Assembly (NCBI GenBank): GCA_004794785.1
Contig: SJOL01008757.1
Location: 257,667 to 321,666 of the forward strand
From: Opisthorchis felineus
Lineage: Eukaryota; Platyhelminthes; Trematoda; Opisthorchiida; Opisthorchiidae
Length of the DNA stretch: 64,000 nt
Direction: 5' to 3'
The position numbers and the translations under genes were made by a program. This document shows, piece by piece, positions 25,204-36,200 of the stretch. Below the pieces are notes generated by a model. That model made no database searches, was not told the origin of the DNA, and saw only the letters and a list, made by a program, of their open reading frames with translations. The stretch's first letter is position 1. Each line of letters starts with the position of its first letter.

Positions 25204-28068
25204 GTAAGTGAATGGTTTTTGTCCCGCTTCTTCTTAATACTCCGCCATGTACTCTAAGCAAGTCTTGTACAAGCTTTTGTGTAAACCAAGCAAGCATGGT
25301 GGCCAGTTGCTAAATGAATGTCTCTATTGCCACGTGTAACTAATGCGATGTCTGGATCGCTGTTTCCGGGGTAGGAGAAACGACACCAGAATTGGGTGAT
25401 AGCTGCTTTATGTGAATGAATTTGGTAACTTCGGCGGAGAAAAGCTTTGGTACACTTTTTATGATGGATTTCTCCACATATTGGTGTTTGAGTGCCTATA
25501 TAGCCATTCATTGGACATTCATCATATGAGTTTACTGAGTGAATATAAAATTTGCATGTGTGGTTGTATGTGTTGGCACCTTGATTATTTGTAACAGGGT
25601 AGCAGCTGAACTTCGCGATTCTAATTAATCTCACTACTGATAAACCACCGGTCTTCGTACTTATTCTCCTGTGGTGGTCTAAAATCAATTAACGAATGTA
25701 AAAATTGTTGCAATTTTGTCTGTGCATTGCATTTCCATTCATTTTGGTGCGGAAAAGTTTCTTCGCATTGCTCGATATTTCATTTGCTTATTCCATCGCA
25801 ATAGCTGAAATTTCAAAGTGACACTTACTCCTAACCTATTGATCAGAAAGACGATTGCTTCTTCACATTTGGGTACTGCATAAGCTGTCGACCGTTTCTC
25901 ACATCGTTTCACGTCTAAAACTCCTCGGTAGGTGAGATGAGATTATCATCTCGGCCACCGGGTCCACTAGCCACTTGAAGTTTTTTTCACTTCAAGGTGC
26001 AGACTGCGACCCCCCTCTAATGGCATACTGCGGTCTATTCGTCAACCTGGTCACAATGCTGTAACCAGTCCAACTCCACACATGCGCATACACAGCCCTG
26101 TCTACCCCAACTATTAGTACTTTCGTTGAACCGTGAAGCTCACCAAACGTAACGAATAACTCGAATTCGCCGGAGTTTAGAAAACTGTGACACGAAGATT
26201 TTGAACTCCTGTCCGGTGTCCATCCATTTGTATCAGTATGACAGTAAACCACTACATCCTTGTTGGAAACACGTGATGTGCCACTGTGCATGTCTCTACG
26301 AAGAAAACGTTTGCACAAATGACGTAGTCGAGAGAATATTTGCTGCAGCCCGGAGATACATATTTTGTCTATACCATAACAAGGAAAATTTTCCCAACTG
26401 GTTCCGACGAAATTTAAAATTCAGGTCGATCATCCCGGGAAGAAATGCCCGAAAGGAACAGTCGAAAATTCCATAGAAATGTTACAGGAAGCAAGAAGCA
26501 TGCCCGGAACGCTTACTTTTCAGGAACATGGGCACAAGGTTCGGAATGGTTTTTGGTACAAACTGGCACTCAGACATTGAATCTAATAACAGTAAATGTC
26601 AATTTGTATTTTCAGCGCAAATGCGCTTTTGCGCAGCTACGTCAACGCCTGGGCTGTCAGTGAATGATACCGATGAGATGTCAGAGATATACGTCAAATG
26701 TTAGGCGTAAGCACATCCATCTACCGCATTTAACTTCAAAAGGGTTCCGGTAAACCACGCGTTGCGCTGTCATCCCGTGAAATTCAGCATGTCAACAAAA
26801 ATTTCCATCCGATATCATGACCCGCAAATGTCTAAATTGTATATGTGCATGTGGTTCACAAGGTCGATCAGGAACACCCCATATCTGAATTCCCTGCCTA
26901 CCACACGTCCCTATTCAATAGCCCGGGGACCCGTATTTTGAGTGTGCCTGAAGTACAAAAATGTTCAAGTCTTGGGTAATTATGTTTCCAACATTCTCTT
27001 TGAAATTATGCGCTTGCGGATTCACCAACAACCTGGCCACCTTATGATAAGGCCACATGAAACCATCTGAAAAAGTCATACCACCTGTAAAATATTAGTC
27101 AACGGTCGTGCAGTTGCCAGGGTAACAGCCTGAACTATGAATCAACTCGTAGTTTGGCCTTGAAGCTCAGGATACCGTGGCTCAACAAAAGCTTTGTTGG
27201 CAAAATCCGTGTGACACGCACTTGGTTAACATGCTAAAACACGTCACCCTGTTGGTCCAGTTTGTGGGCATTTATCCACATTAGAGTTTGCGTAAATATA
27301 TGTGTTTATAGGTGTAACTGTGTAAGTAGTTAAAGATGACACGTTGCTCTCCACTTATTATATCTGATTATGCCTTCCGAAAGCGGGCTTTAACAGAACT
27401 CCGGTTCGCATCTCCGGTTAACTGTTCATCTTCAGGTCATGCAATGTTCACCACAATCAGCGTTCGTAGAATTATGGTAGCATTTTCCCTGAACTTCTCA
27501 TCTATATCGATGAATGCCGAATCTCTCAAGGTGACACTCTTGGTAGTTAACACTTGTTATACCGCTGTGGAGGGTGCGTTCTAAAACCTTCAACTGCGTT
27601 TCACACATGAAGCCATTCACGCTCTGTACTCTCACTTGTATGTGGCAAACCGCACTTTGTGTGCAACGAAGCAGTTCACCCAGTGGCTGGCTTGATCTAG
27701 TAAGTTCGTGACGTCACTCCATGTAAGCATCTGTAATCTGGACAGTTTAGCCTGCTATTTTCCTCTTAAGTGACGACTGTCCCGTAAACAGAACAGCTTT
27801 ATCTGGCACGGATCTCTGTCTAACTATTATCCATTTCACCCTCTAACTTGTGCTTTAGAAACAGAAAACGGCTATGACTGCATCACTCACAGTCCACCGT
27901 CCCTTTGTATTTCACACGTAAACAAAAGCCAGCCAAGATTTTGCCCATCCTCTACCATTATAATTTTACTATCATATCACCTACACAAAATGAGCCACTC
28001 TGGTTAGGCTCTTCGGAAAATTTGAAATGGTTACTGGAAAAGAGTGGTGAGAGCTGGACAGGTAGTTG
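25204..28068. other. No gene recognised; two adjacent hairpins at 25934-25999
   Basis: It contains GAGATGA-gatta-TCATCTC (25934-25952) and a second stem around a T7 loop (ACTTGAAG / CTTCAAGGT, 25973-25998). A 144-codon - strand frame (25254-25688) and a 91-codon + frame (26201-26476) resemble no known family. Confidence 0.45.
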
Positions 28069-28330
28069 GCGAAATACACTGATTTGCAAATAAATTCAAT
28101 AATGACGGGAGGCTCAAGTAAATCTCTCACTTATTGTCTTCCCTATGATGAAAGTAATTTGCCAGAGCAGGAATTTCACCAGTTGCATCCAATTCGGTGT
28201 TTATTTAGAATATAAGACTAACAATAACTCGAGAGTTATGAGCCTCAAGAATGGTTAAACCGGTAGTGAGTTGCCGAAGATTTTTCGGCAACCTTACAAG
28301 TAGTGAGTTAAGTTATGAACAGAGGCTCAT
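28069..28330 (+). mobile_element. Family D element, degenerate full-length copy
   Basis: It starts GCGAAATACACTGATTTGCA like the copy at 41009, keeps an AATCTCTC block, and carries a decayed hammerhead region: GTTATGAGCCTCAAGAATGG then TTAAACCGG, against CTGATGAGCC..GAAACCGG in the intact copy. CGAAGATTTTTCGGCAACCT and TACAAGTAGTGAGTTA follow, matching the distal stem I arm. Changes in CTGATGA (to GTTATGA), in GAAA (to TAAA) and at the cleavage triplet should abolish ribozyme activity. Confidence 0.7.
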
Positions 28331-31009
28331 CAGCTGCTTAGTTGACAGACTATTGGTTGACACAACTGGTCAGTCATTGACAGCGCGCCCGCCCAGTTAT
28401 ACATCTGGGACACTATATAATCACGCTGCATAATCAGTGCACTTATTAGTTCATTATTAGATACAGACGAACGATTGGCTGTAAAATGAAGAAAGGTCTT
28501 ATCAGAAGGAGCAAATTAACCACACGATGCCAGCCATGAGAGGAACAGAAAAACGGTAGACGTTTGGCTTTGTTTCGTGTGCCTGATAAGTATGGTACCT
28601 CTCACAACATGCAGACAATTGTAGAACTCCTTGAAACAAATGTGCGTTTACGATTCATCTACAATCTGAGAAAACAGACTGCAGGGACAAAAGACCATGT
28701 TTATCCACTTTCCTGCACAAATCAAGCTCACTGGATTCGTTGCACGGAAAGTCCAGATACTCAAACAACGATGGGTGCGAACAGCTGAATAGAAAAGCTC
28801 CACCTGATTGTCCACTAGAAAACCCACAAGAATGAAAGCCTTCGAATGTAACCCATATACAGTCGTTCGTGCACTTCAAGTAAGTCACTGAATTGCCTTT
28901 GTTGATAAGGTGGCCGGAATGAACACTTGAACACCGGTGGTTGTGAAAGGTTTGTCGAAAATAAGCTGACCACCCAAAAAGTTGTGAAGAAGATGTGTGT
29001 TCTGAGATGTAGGTTAGGAGCCAGAACTGATTGTATGATTGTATGTACGCTTGATATACTGTCACGTATTCAGGATGGTCACAATGAATATGGTATAAAT
29101 GGAAAATTATTCATCAGGGATCAGCTCCGAATATTCTGTGGAGGTTTGAGCTGACGCACTGAATAATCACTAAATGGAAGCATTGGGTGCGCAATCTTGG
29201 TTGATGTCTCTAAACGATTTCAGGATTATCCGGTGCTGATAATTCTCGAAAAGAAACTGAACCGCACGGCAGTGTGGCGGTTTGTGTCCCTCAGTGACCC
29301 AATGAGTTGTACTGGGAAGTTGCAACTGGGTACTCATACTAGGCTGTCCATTGGATGGTGACTTAACAATCATAGTCTTCTAGTCCTCCGGATTTTTGGC
29401 AGTAACATGTATGATGAATCGTTCTTTAAAACTTGGTATTACTGTGTTGGTATACCGGCGCCCAATAGAGGTCTTTCAGTCGGGCTTTTGAGCCATAGGT
29501 ATGGTTGAAGTTCCCGAAAGTCTTATGTCTAGTTGCGGGTGCCCATGAAGTACCCCAACATTCCGGTCGCTGGGCAACTAAACATACTACCATACTAAGC
29601 CGGTTGTCGTGTGGTGCTATTAGCCAGGTCACCTTACTTGCTGCATACGGCAGAACAGAGAAGCAAAACTTTTTTTTCACCTCCTTAAAATTACTCGTGT
29701 TCCCCTTTCAGATGTATTGCACCTGAATGTGAGTACCCGCCCTGGAAGTTCCAGCACTAGGACTAACCGCGTTGCTTGTCTTGCATCAAGCTAAGCTGCA
29801 GCTTGTGCGCCAAACCCCTAGGACTCACTTTTCAAACTCCAAAGACCGGCCTAAATAGCTGCATTTAATGCTGGCATACTGAAGCAAGCAGGATAATAAG
29901 CTGATCTTGCCCATACGCCTTATTTCATTCGCACTGGTGTATGTAGTTTATCAAAATCAAGATTCCAGACCGCTATTACCGTAGTTGAATTGGCTCTCCC
30001 CAATCTCTCTTTGCTCTTCCCTATGTACCCTTCCGGCGACGCGGAGTCCACCGCAGCTCGGTAAACCGGGGTGGGTGTGGTGTTGAGCTGTCGAGTGGAG
30101 GAGTCACCACTTGAGTGAATGCTCGTTAATACAAGCATTCGCGCAGTTCGTTTGGCAATGTCTGCAAAAGAATCTCGAGGAATAGAGATTCATTCCTCCC
30201 TCGTTATTATACCCGCTTGAGTTCTGACGTACTGTGGCACTTACTCTGCAAGAAACTGTTTCTATGACGTTTCATTACGATTTTACGAATGAGTAAACGC
30301 TTAGACATTGTCATGGTTGCTGAAGACACGAACGCATAGGTCGACAGGATTAGAGCCGTTGAGGCTCCGTTACGTGATCCTAGTGGGGTAGACACCACAA
30401 GTGTGTACACTTGACTCCCATTTTAACAAATTTTCAGGCATCACTGATTCTTCTCGTTTTAAAATGATAGGTGGTACCCTAACACCCTAAAGCAAGATTT
30501 ATACCTAGAAAAGGTAGGTAAGTATTGGGTTAAAACCATATGTACATACGACCCACTATCTTGGTGCTTCTTGATTCCGAAGGTCTCTTGGATTTATTGA
30601 TTGATCAGTCTGGATTTTTGAAGAAGGCACATGCATCGCTGCACTGTATCATGTCCTATTTCGACCCTGCAACCCTGCAAAGTGTAAAATAATGCTTCCT
30701 AATGCATGGGAAAAATTCATGATCGAATACGCTAGAGCTTTTTTGATAAAATGCGGTTTCCAAAACGGCAGTTCCTTATATTGAAGAACATTAACTGAGT
30801 GACGCACTCTAGTTGCTACTTAACCTGAAAAGCTTTTCCTGATAAAAATCCTCTATTGTTTACATATTTCTTGCCTGCCACTAAGAAGCACTGTCATTGA
30901 AAGAAGGAGACATCTAAAAGGTAGTTCCAGAACAAGAGCTCGATTTCACCCTAACGGTCTATTAATGACAAAAACATAGGTCTATGTCTAGACAGTCATC
31001 CTCCTTTCC
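28331..31009. other. No gene recognised
   Basis: The stretch 29420-30140 has a more balanced base composition and overlapping open frames on both strands, as decayed mobile-element coding sequence often does, but I could not identify a motif. A short hairpin GAATGCT/AGCATTC lies at about 30115-30141. Confidence 0.45.
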
Positions 31010-31172
31010 TGGCGTAATCATCCAGGTGAGTCCACACCAAAGGTGGGAAGCACTGAAATCAAGTTTCACTCTCATTAGGGCTCATCAACAGTGGGTATCC
31101 TTGGCCGTGCCAGGGTTCGATCTCCGGACATCTGACAGGCGAGGCAAGCGCGTTGTTACTATTTCACTAATC
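31010..31172 (-). mobile_element. tRNA-derived SINE, family C, copy 2 (left arm of inverted pair)
   Basis: Read on the - strand: a tRNA-like head with TTAGTGAAATAGTAACAACG (box A position) and GGAGATCGAACCCTGGCACG (box B position), then GATACCCACTGTTGATGAG, TAATGAGAGTGAAAC, and the family end GGTGTGGACTCACCTGGATG. Its head faces the head of the copy at 31183 with only about 10 bases between. Confidence 0.85.
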
Positions 31173-31182
31173 CAACGTGCAC

Positions 31183-31336
31183 TAGTGAATTAGTGGTTAC
31201 AAGCTCGCCTTGCATGTCAAATGTATGGAGTTCAACCCCTGGCATGACCACTGGATATGCACTGCTGATAATATCTAATAAGAGTGAAACCCGAGTCCAA
31301 TGCATCCTCTCTTTGGTGTGGACTCACCAGAATAAT
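31183..31336 (+). mobile_element. tRNA-derived SINE, family C, copy 3 (right arm of inverted pair)
   Basis: It begins GTGAATTAGTGGTTACAAGC (box A-like TTAGTGGTTA), then GGAGTTCAACCCCTGGCATG (box B-like), ATATGCACTGCTGAT, TAATAAGAGTGAAACCCGAG and TTTGGTGTGGACTCACCAGA. It aligns end to end with the reverse complement of 31010-31172. Confidence 0.85.
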
Positions 31337-31967
31337 TTCGAGAGGACAAGAGGACGACTGTTCAAACGAGAGTGATGTGGATATGAACAATACTCATCCA
31401 GCAACCCCTACAACAGGTCAATGTCTTGTTATGAGCTATGTTCTTCGTCAATGGTGACAGTTATGCTAACGCTGTCTGTACTTGCACTCCTTTATTTTTG
31501 CCGGTGTGACGTTAAGGTGGTGGTCTTGTAATTTATCCATGGTTAATCAAGTGTGCACGTCCTCACTGAAAATTGTTAAAAGATTCCCTTTTCAGAAATT
31601 TATTGGGCCGACTGTTGAATAGTGCGCTATGGTGTTTTCCTTTATGTTTGCATTCGCATCAGCTTTTTGTTCTGAAAACTGACTAGCGCATCTTTTTCAC
31701 TTCGGCTAGTGACGTTATTTGGAAAAGCTTTTACCGATATTGTTTTAGCGAATGACTGACAGTTAGGTAACCGTATGGATTTTTTTACATTCTTTACTGT
31801 AGAACACTCGTTTATGTGGGCAGGACCAGCCGTAGTTTCTTTATCTATAAGTAACCTAAAAAATGAAAGTCACTACAATGTCACTACAAAAACTAGTAGT
31901 TTTCGGTTTAACGCCGCAAATGAGAAGAATAACCCTAATTGATCGGCGAAAAAGAACCGGTATCTTA
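31337..31967. other. No feature recognised
   Basis: Spacer between the SINE C pair and the family D fragment. No open frame of note. Confidence 0.5.
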
Positions 31968-32055
31968 GCAAAATACACTCATTTGCAAACAAAACTGATT
32001 TCGCGAGAGACTCACCTGGTACCCAGCTGAATCTCTCGTTTGTGATGTTTTCGAT
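31968..32055 (+). mobile_element. Family D element, truncated copy (first about 88 bp)
   Basis: It carries GCAAAATACACTCATTTGCA, then ATTTCGCGAGAGACTCACCT and CCCAGCTGAATCTCTCGTTT, matching the first part of the element at 41009. Similarity stops after GATGTTTTC, so the ribozyme half is absent. The internal hairpin CGAGAGA/TCTCTCG is perfect here. Confidence 0.8.
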
Positions 32056-32779
32056 AACTTACTTTATTTGTCATGCACAGCAAGTCAAAATATTCAACAT
32101 TAGGTATGCTTAATTCGAAGACACTACAGGCAAATTTGTCACATAGAGAGGGCTTTTAGTTTCTACATTGGAGGGCTCTCTCATTCGTGAACATTTGGTT
32201 GCCTTCCCCAACGATGGAGCAAGCCAGTGATTAGTGGGTGAACAGGAATTTATATACACTATCGATAAATGCTGTGCTCCGAATGCGCAACTTCCTACTT
32301 TTCATTTACTTTGCACCAAATAACAACTTCCACGGTTAGTCTGCGATGAAAAACCGAAAACTGTTCCCCTTATCTTGTCAGTCTCAGTCTGTAATTACTA
32401 TTCTCTTCACTGATGGAATAAATGACTCCACTTTGTCCATAGTTGAGCAACGTCATATCTTAGCAATAAGATGGGGCGGGAAGATACCGAGGATTATTCC
32501 GAATGCAACAGGCGCAGAGCTCGGAGATGTGCGAAAATGTATTCTTGCATCTACAGCCCGTGTGTAGGAACACGAACAAGTACACAGTTGGATCGGCTTA
32601 AAGCAGTGAACTATTTTAGTGTGTACAGAAAACAAACCTCTTCTCATTTGCTAAGCTCAGGGCGCACAACACATGACTTCAATAATTTTTATAAGGTACC
32701 GTATGCGAAGTTGATCAGTTTTAGTCTTCAAATCACGACTGACGTTGTCCAGAAACTTGTTAACATAACATATCTTGAT
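32056..32779. other. No gene recognised
   Basis: Open frames of 64 to 110 codons overlap here without recognisable motifs. Confidence 0.45.
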
Positions 32780-32945
32780 GGAGATTTCGTCCAGTCCATG
32801 TAGCCAGTCTACGCTGAAATCCGATAAGCATTGTACAGCTGTTTCATACTTATTGAGAATCGTCAGCAATACACACCTCAAAAAGTTTTGAACCCACGAA
32901 CTCCCGCCCGGTAGTTTGAGCACTTAACCGTGATTAACTCTCACT
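32780..32945 (-). mobile_element. tRNA-derived SINE, family B, copy 2 (left arm of inverted pair)
   Basis: On the - strand: ATCACGGTTAAGTGCTCAAA (head), GTTCGTGGGTTCAAAAC (box B position), GACGATTCTCAATAAG, AACAGCTGTACAATGCTTAT, and GGACTGGACGAAATCTCC at the end. It aligns with 2530-2710 and 33043-33213. Confidence 0.82.
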
Positions 32946-33042
32946 TAAATACCCGTGAACACGTGATGTGGACTCGGTGATTGAAAAATGAGCGGTGCTA
33001 TATCCTGTCAAAGTGCGAGTTATTTACATTGATTGCCAGCTG

Positions 33043-33213
33043 GTCGTGGCCGAACAGTTGTGTTCAATCTACTAGCCAACTGGTCACGGGTTCGATACTT
33101 TCCGGAGTTTCTTAAGTTTCTTGCACTATTTATGATTTCTGGTAAGGATAAAACAGCTATACAACGTTTTTCAGCACAGCTTGGCTTCATTAACAGGATG
33201 AAATTGAAAACTC
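33043..33213 (+). mobile_element. tRNA-derived SINE, family B, copy 3 (right arm of inverted pair)
   Basis: It begins GTCGTGGCCGAACAGTTGTG (box A-like TGGCCGAACAG), then ACTAGCCAACTGGTCACGGG followed by TTCGATAC (box B-like GGTTCGATAC), AACAGCTATACAACGTTTTT and GGATGAAATTGAAAACTCC. It lies head to head with the copy ending at 32945, about 100 bp away. Confidence 0.82.
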
Positions 33214-36200
33214 CTTAATCTCTTTACACTACCAACAACATTATTCCTTCGATATATCACTTTAAAATGAAGACTATCGAATCGCACAATTTTATTGATT
33301 CTATTGGATGTACGGCTTTTTGTCATGTCCGTCTCGCGGCGTGACTTAATATCTGGTCGCAGTTAGTGCTGCTCAACACAGAGATGAAGTAACCGTCGTT
33401 ATTTAGAGTGGATTTTCATAATCTCTGTTGGGGAGACGGATTAGTTGTGCTTCTTGAATATAAGCAGCAATTTGTTCCTAACGTCAAAGCAATTTACTCA
33501 TTCTACGGGTTACTCAGAAAGCATACAGTCTCCATATTAGGTGTTTTTGAAACAAGACTGGATTTTATCACTGGGTTGTCCAAGTTCAGGCAACCATTAC
33601 TCCATCGCTTTCCAACGATCCTGCAACATTCCATCCGGCTGCCTTTAGTAGCACCATTTTGGATAGAAAGTACTTTTTTTGGCATTATTTTTCGGAGACG
33701 AGAACATTTGTTTTTCCATAAGATAGCCACCTTAGTGCCCGGCCTAGTGATGATATACTGTGGTGTTAGCGTATCGATATTTTGACTCGCATTGACTGGA
33801 CACATTGGGCGGACCGCTATCGGGCCCGCGGTCGATGGTGCCATCCATGAAATTTTAGAATTACGCGTGGGCCATATGCTTTATCTCCTTTAGTGGTCCC
33901 AAATAAGGTCTCACAAGAGATGAAGTCCCCATTTATGTCTGCTTTACTCCGGTTCCGTGAAATTTGGCCCGAAAATGATACCTTTGACACACCCCTCCAT
34001 CTCCCGAGAAGAAATTTTTCTATCCCAGCAAGTAACGGAATTCGAAATTGTTTTTTTCTTCCAACTTATTAGGACGTCAGGCCGTACATGACTATTCGTC
34101 GCATACATTCACTGGTTCCTATTGTAGTCGAGGTTTCCAAACACTGTTTTGGATTACCAGGACCCGAAATACTGCTGCCACAGGAATCTCAAAAACGGTC
34201 ACTATCAAGGGTGGTTACTTTTCTGAAGCTGGGTCGTAATCTACGATTTAGTAGTTAGATCAAAGTATATTTTAGTGGCACAGTGATACAGGGAAAACCC
34301 ATGTGTTGCATACTGAAAAAAAGTCAAACCTAACCTGAGGAAAGCAACGAAGCTTGAAGATAAGCTACATGCGTTCTATTCATGGGCGGCTTTCTGGATT
34401 TTCGCGTCATCCCAAGGTTCACAAACATTTCAACACGTTACCAAGCAGGGCACAGTATGTGACTCCGTCGTTCCTAATTTTATCAGTGGTAAGCACACTA
34501 CATAGTGCCATAATCAGCAACACCCTGAAGTCAGGCTCCCTCGAATGAAGAAGATTTAAATGAATAATATCTAGTACGACAATACAATGATGTCTATTGA
34601 GAAATTGTGGAAATACAAAGTCAAACCGGCATTTTGATTCACAAAACTGTCCGTCATCTAGTCACAGATATACACGATAGCAATGATACAACAGCCCCCT
34701 TTAGGAAACAACTTGTTTTGCCGGCACCATAAGATTAGCTATGAAGCTCAGATCCTTGTCTTTATAATATACAACTACCAAGGTTTATCCTTTAGTGATA
34801 ACTACCTTTCATAAATGACCAGTTGTGGTTGATCGCTTGCGAGTTCTTCGAATAGCTAAGTTCCCATTAAGCAAACCTACATCATAAATGACCACATTCG
34901 TTGGGCTTTAACATTGGAACAACTTCATTCTACTTTCTAGGAAGATCACTTAAATCCATCAAAGGAAATTTCTTTTAATGATCTATCTGTTCGAAAGGGC
35001 ACAACTGTAAACTTGTTCTCCAGGACTGACCATATTAAAGGACCAACCAAAAGCTGTGTCATGCGAATTGGTTTTATGTGGTATATTTGTGTTGAAGTGC
35101 GCTTTGTGGCTCAAGAAGGTGTTTTTTACTTTTTGTCTCTATCAAGCATAAACTGTTCAGCGATGGACAGAACGATTTCGGCAACCAAAACCTTCACCTT
35201 CATGGACCGTTATAATACGGGAAGCTGGACCGAAACAACGCTTGATGGTGCCGTACTATGTATATCATTGTCATCAGCTGTCAGATATTTAATGTATCGC
35301 GTAGATTTAACATGGCGTTAGGTATCCTTGAAACTAATGCTGTAAGTCAATGAACCAACCTCCCATAGCATAATTATGTCTATGACAAGATCGTACTCAC
35401 ATCTGGGCTCAGATAAGGGTCAAGTGTACAGTTTCAGTTAGCGGTTACCGGGCGTACTGTTACTTACTTTTATCGGGGTGACGGTTTCTGTGGACGATAA
35501 AGCTAGGTGTTATAAGAAGTACTTATTATGTTGCATGTGTTACAAACTTAGGCCACCACATTGTTGTTCTAGCTAGAGTGTATTAGTGTATTATTTTCAA
35601 AGTTTGATGCGGATATGGTTGCTGATGTGTTTGACCTCAAAACAGACCACCAGCCGAGATCGGTTGAGCTGAGTGAGTCCATTGAGTAATTTTCTGGGAA
35701 CACAACAAAACAATACTTTACTTCTCCCGTACTTCATAGCGAATTTCATGCAACCAAATGTCTTGAAATGTTAGGTATATGGATCTTCGGTTTTTCTGTT
35801 TTACCGCATTGTTCCTTTTTTTTGTACCACAGAACCAGCCAGACTTTATCCACTAGTATCAATTCCAGTTCCTCACGGTCGTTCTTAGAAAAAAACAGGC
35901 TTGGTAATAGTCTACCCACTACGTAGGCATGGACGTGGCTGCGTAGTAAGAGGGTCATTTGGCTCATTGAAGAAGTCAAAAGGAGAACTGATATATAGAG
36001 CAAATCTTGTTTTCTGTGACTGGTTCTCTTGGCCAACACATCACAAATTTATAAGATCCCAAAAATCACTCTCAAGGATTATGTGAAAATCACGGGTACA
36101 TATACCTTAAAGAAGAAGAAAGGACAGTCGATTGGATGGGAGGCACACGCGTCATTGGGTCATGGGGTGTATGTCATCAAAAGCATACACTTTGTCGATG

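Noticed and set aside
25254..25688. 144-codon open frame on the - strand
   Set aside because: No recognisable motif; overlaps the region just after the micro-exon candidate on the other strand.
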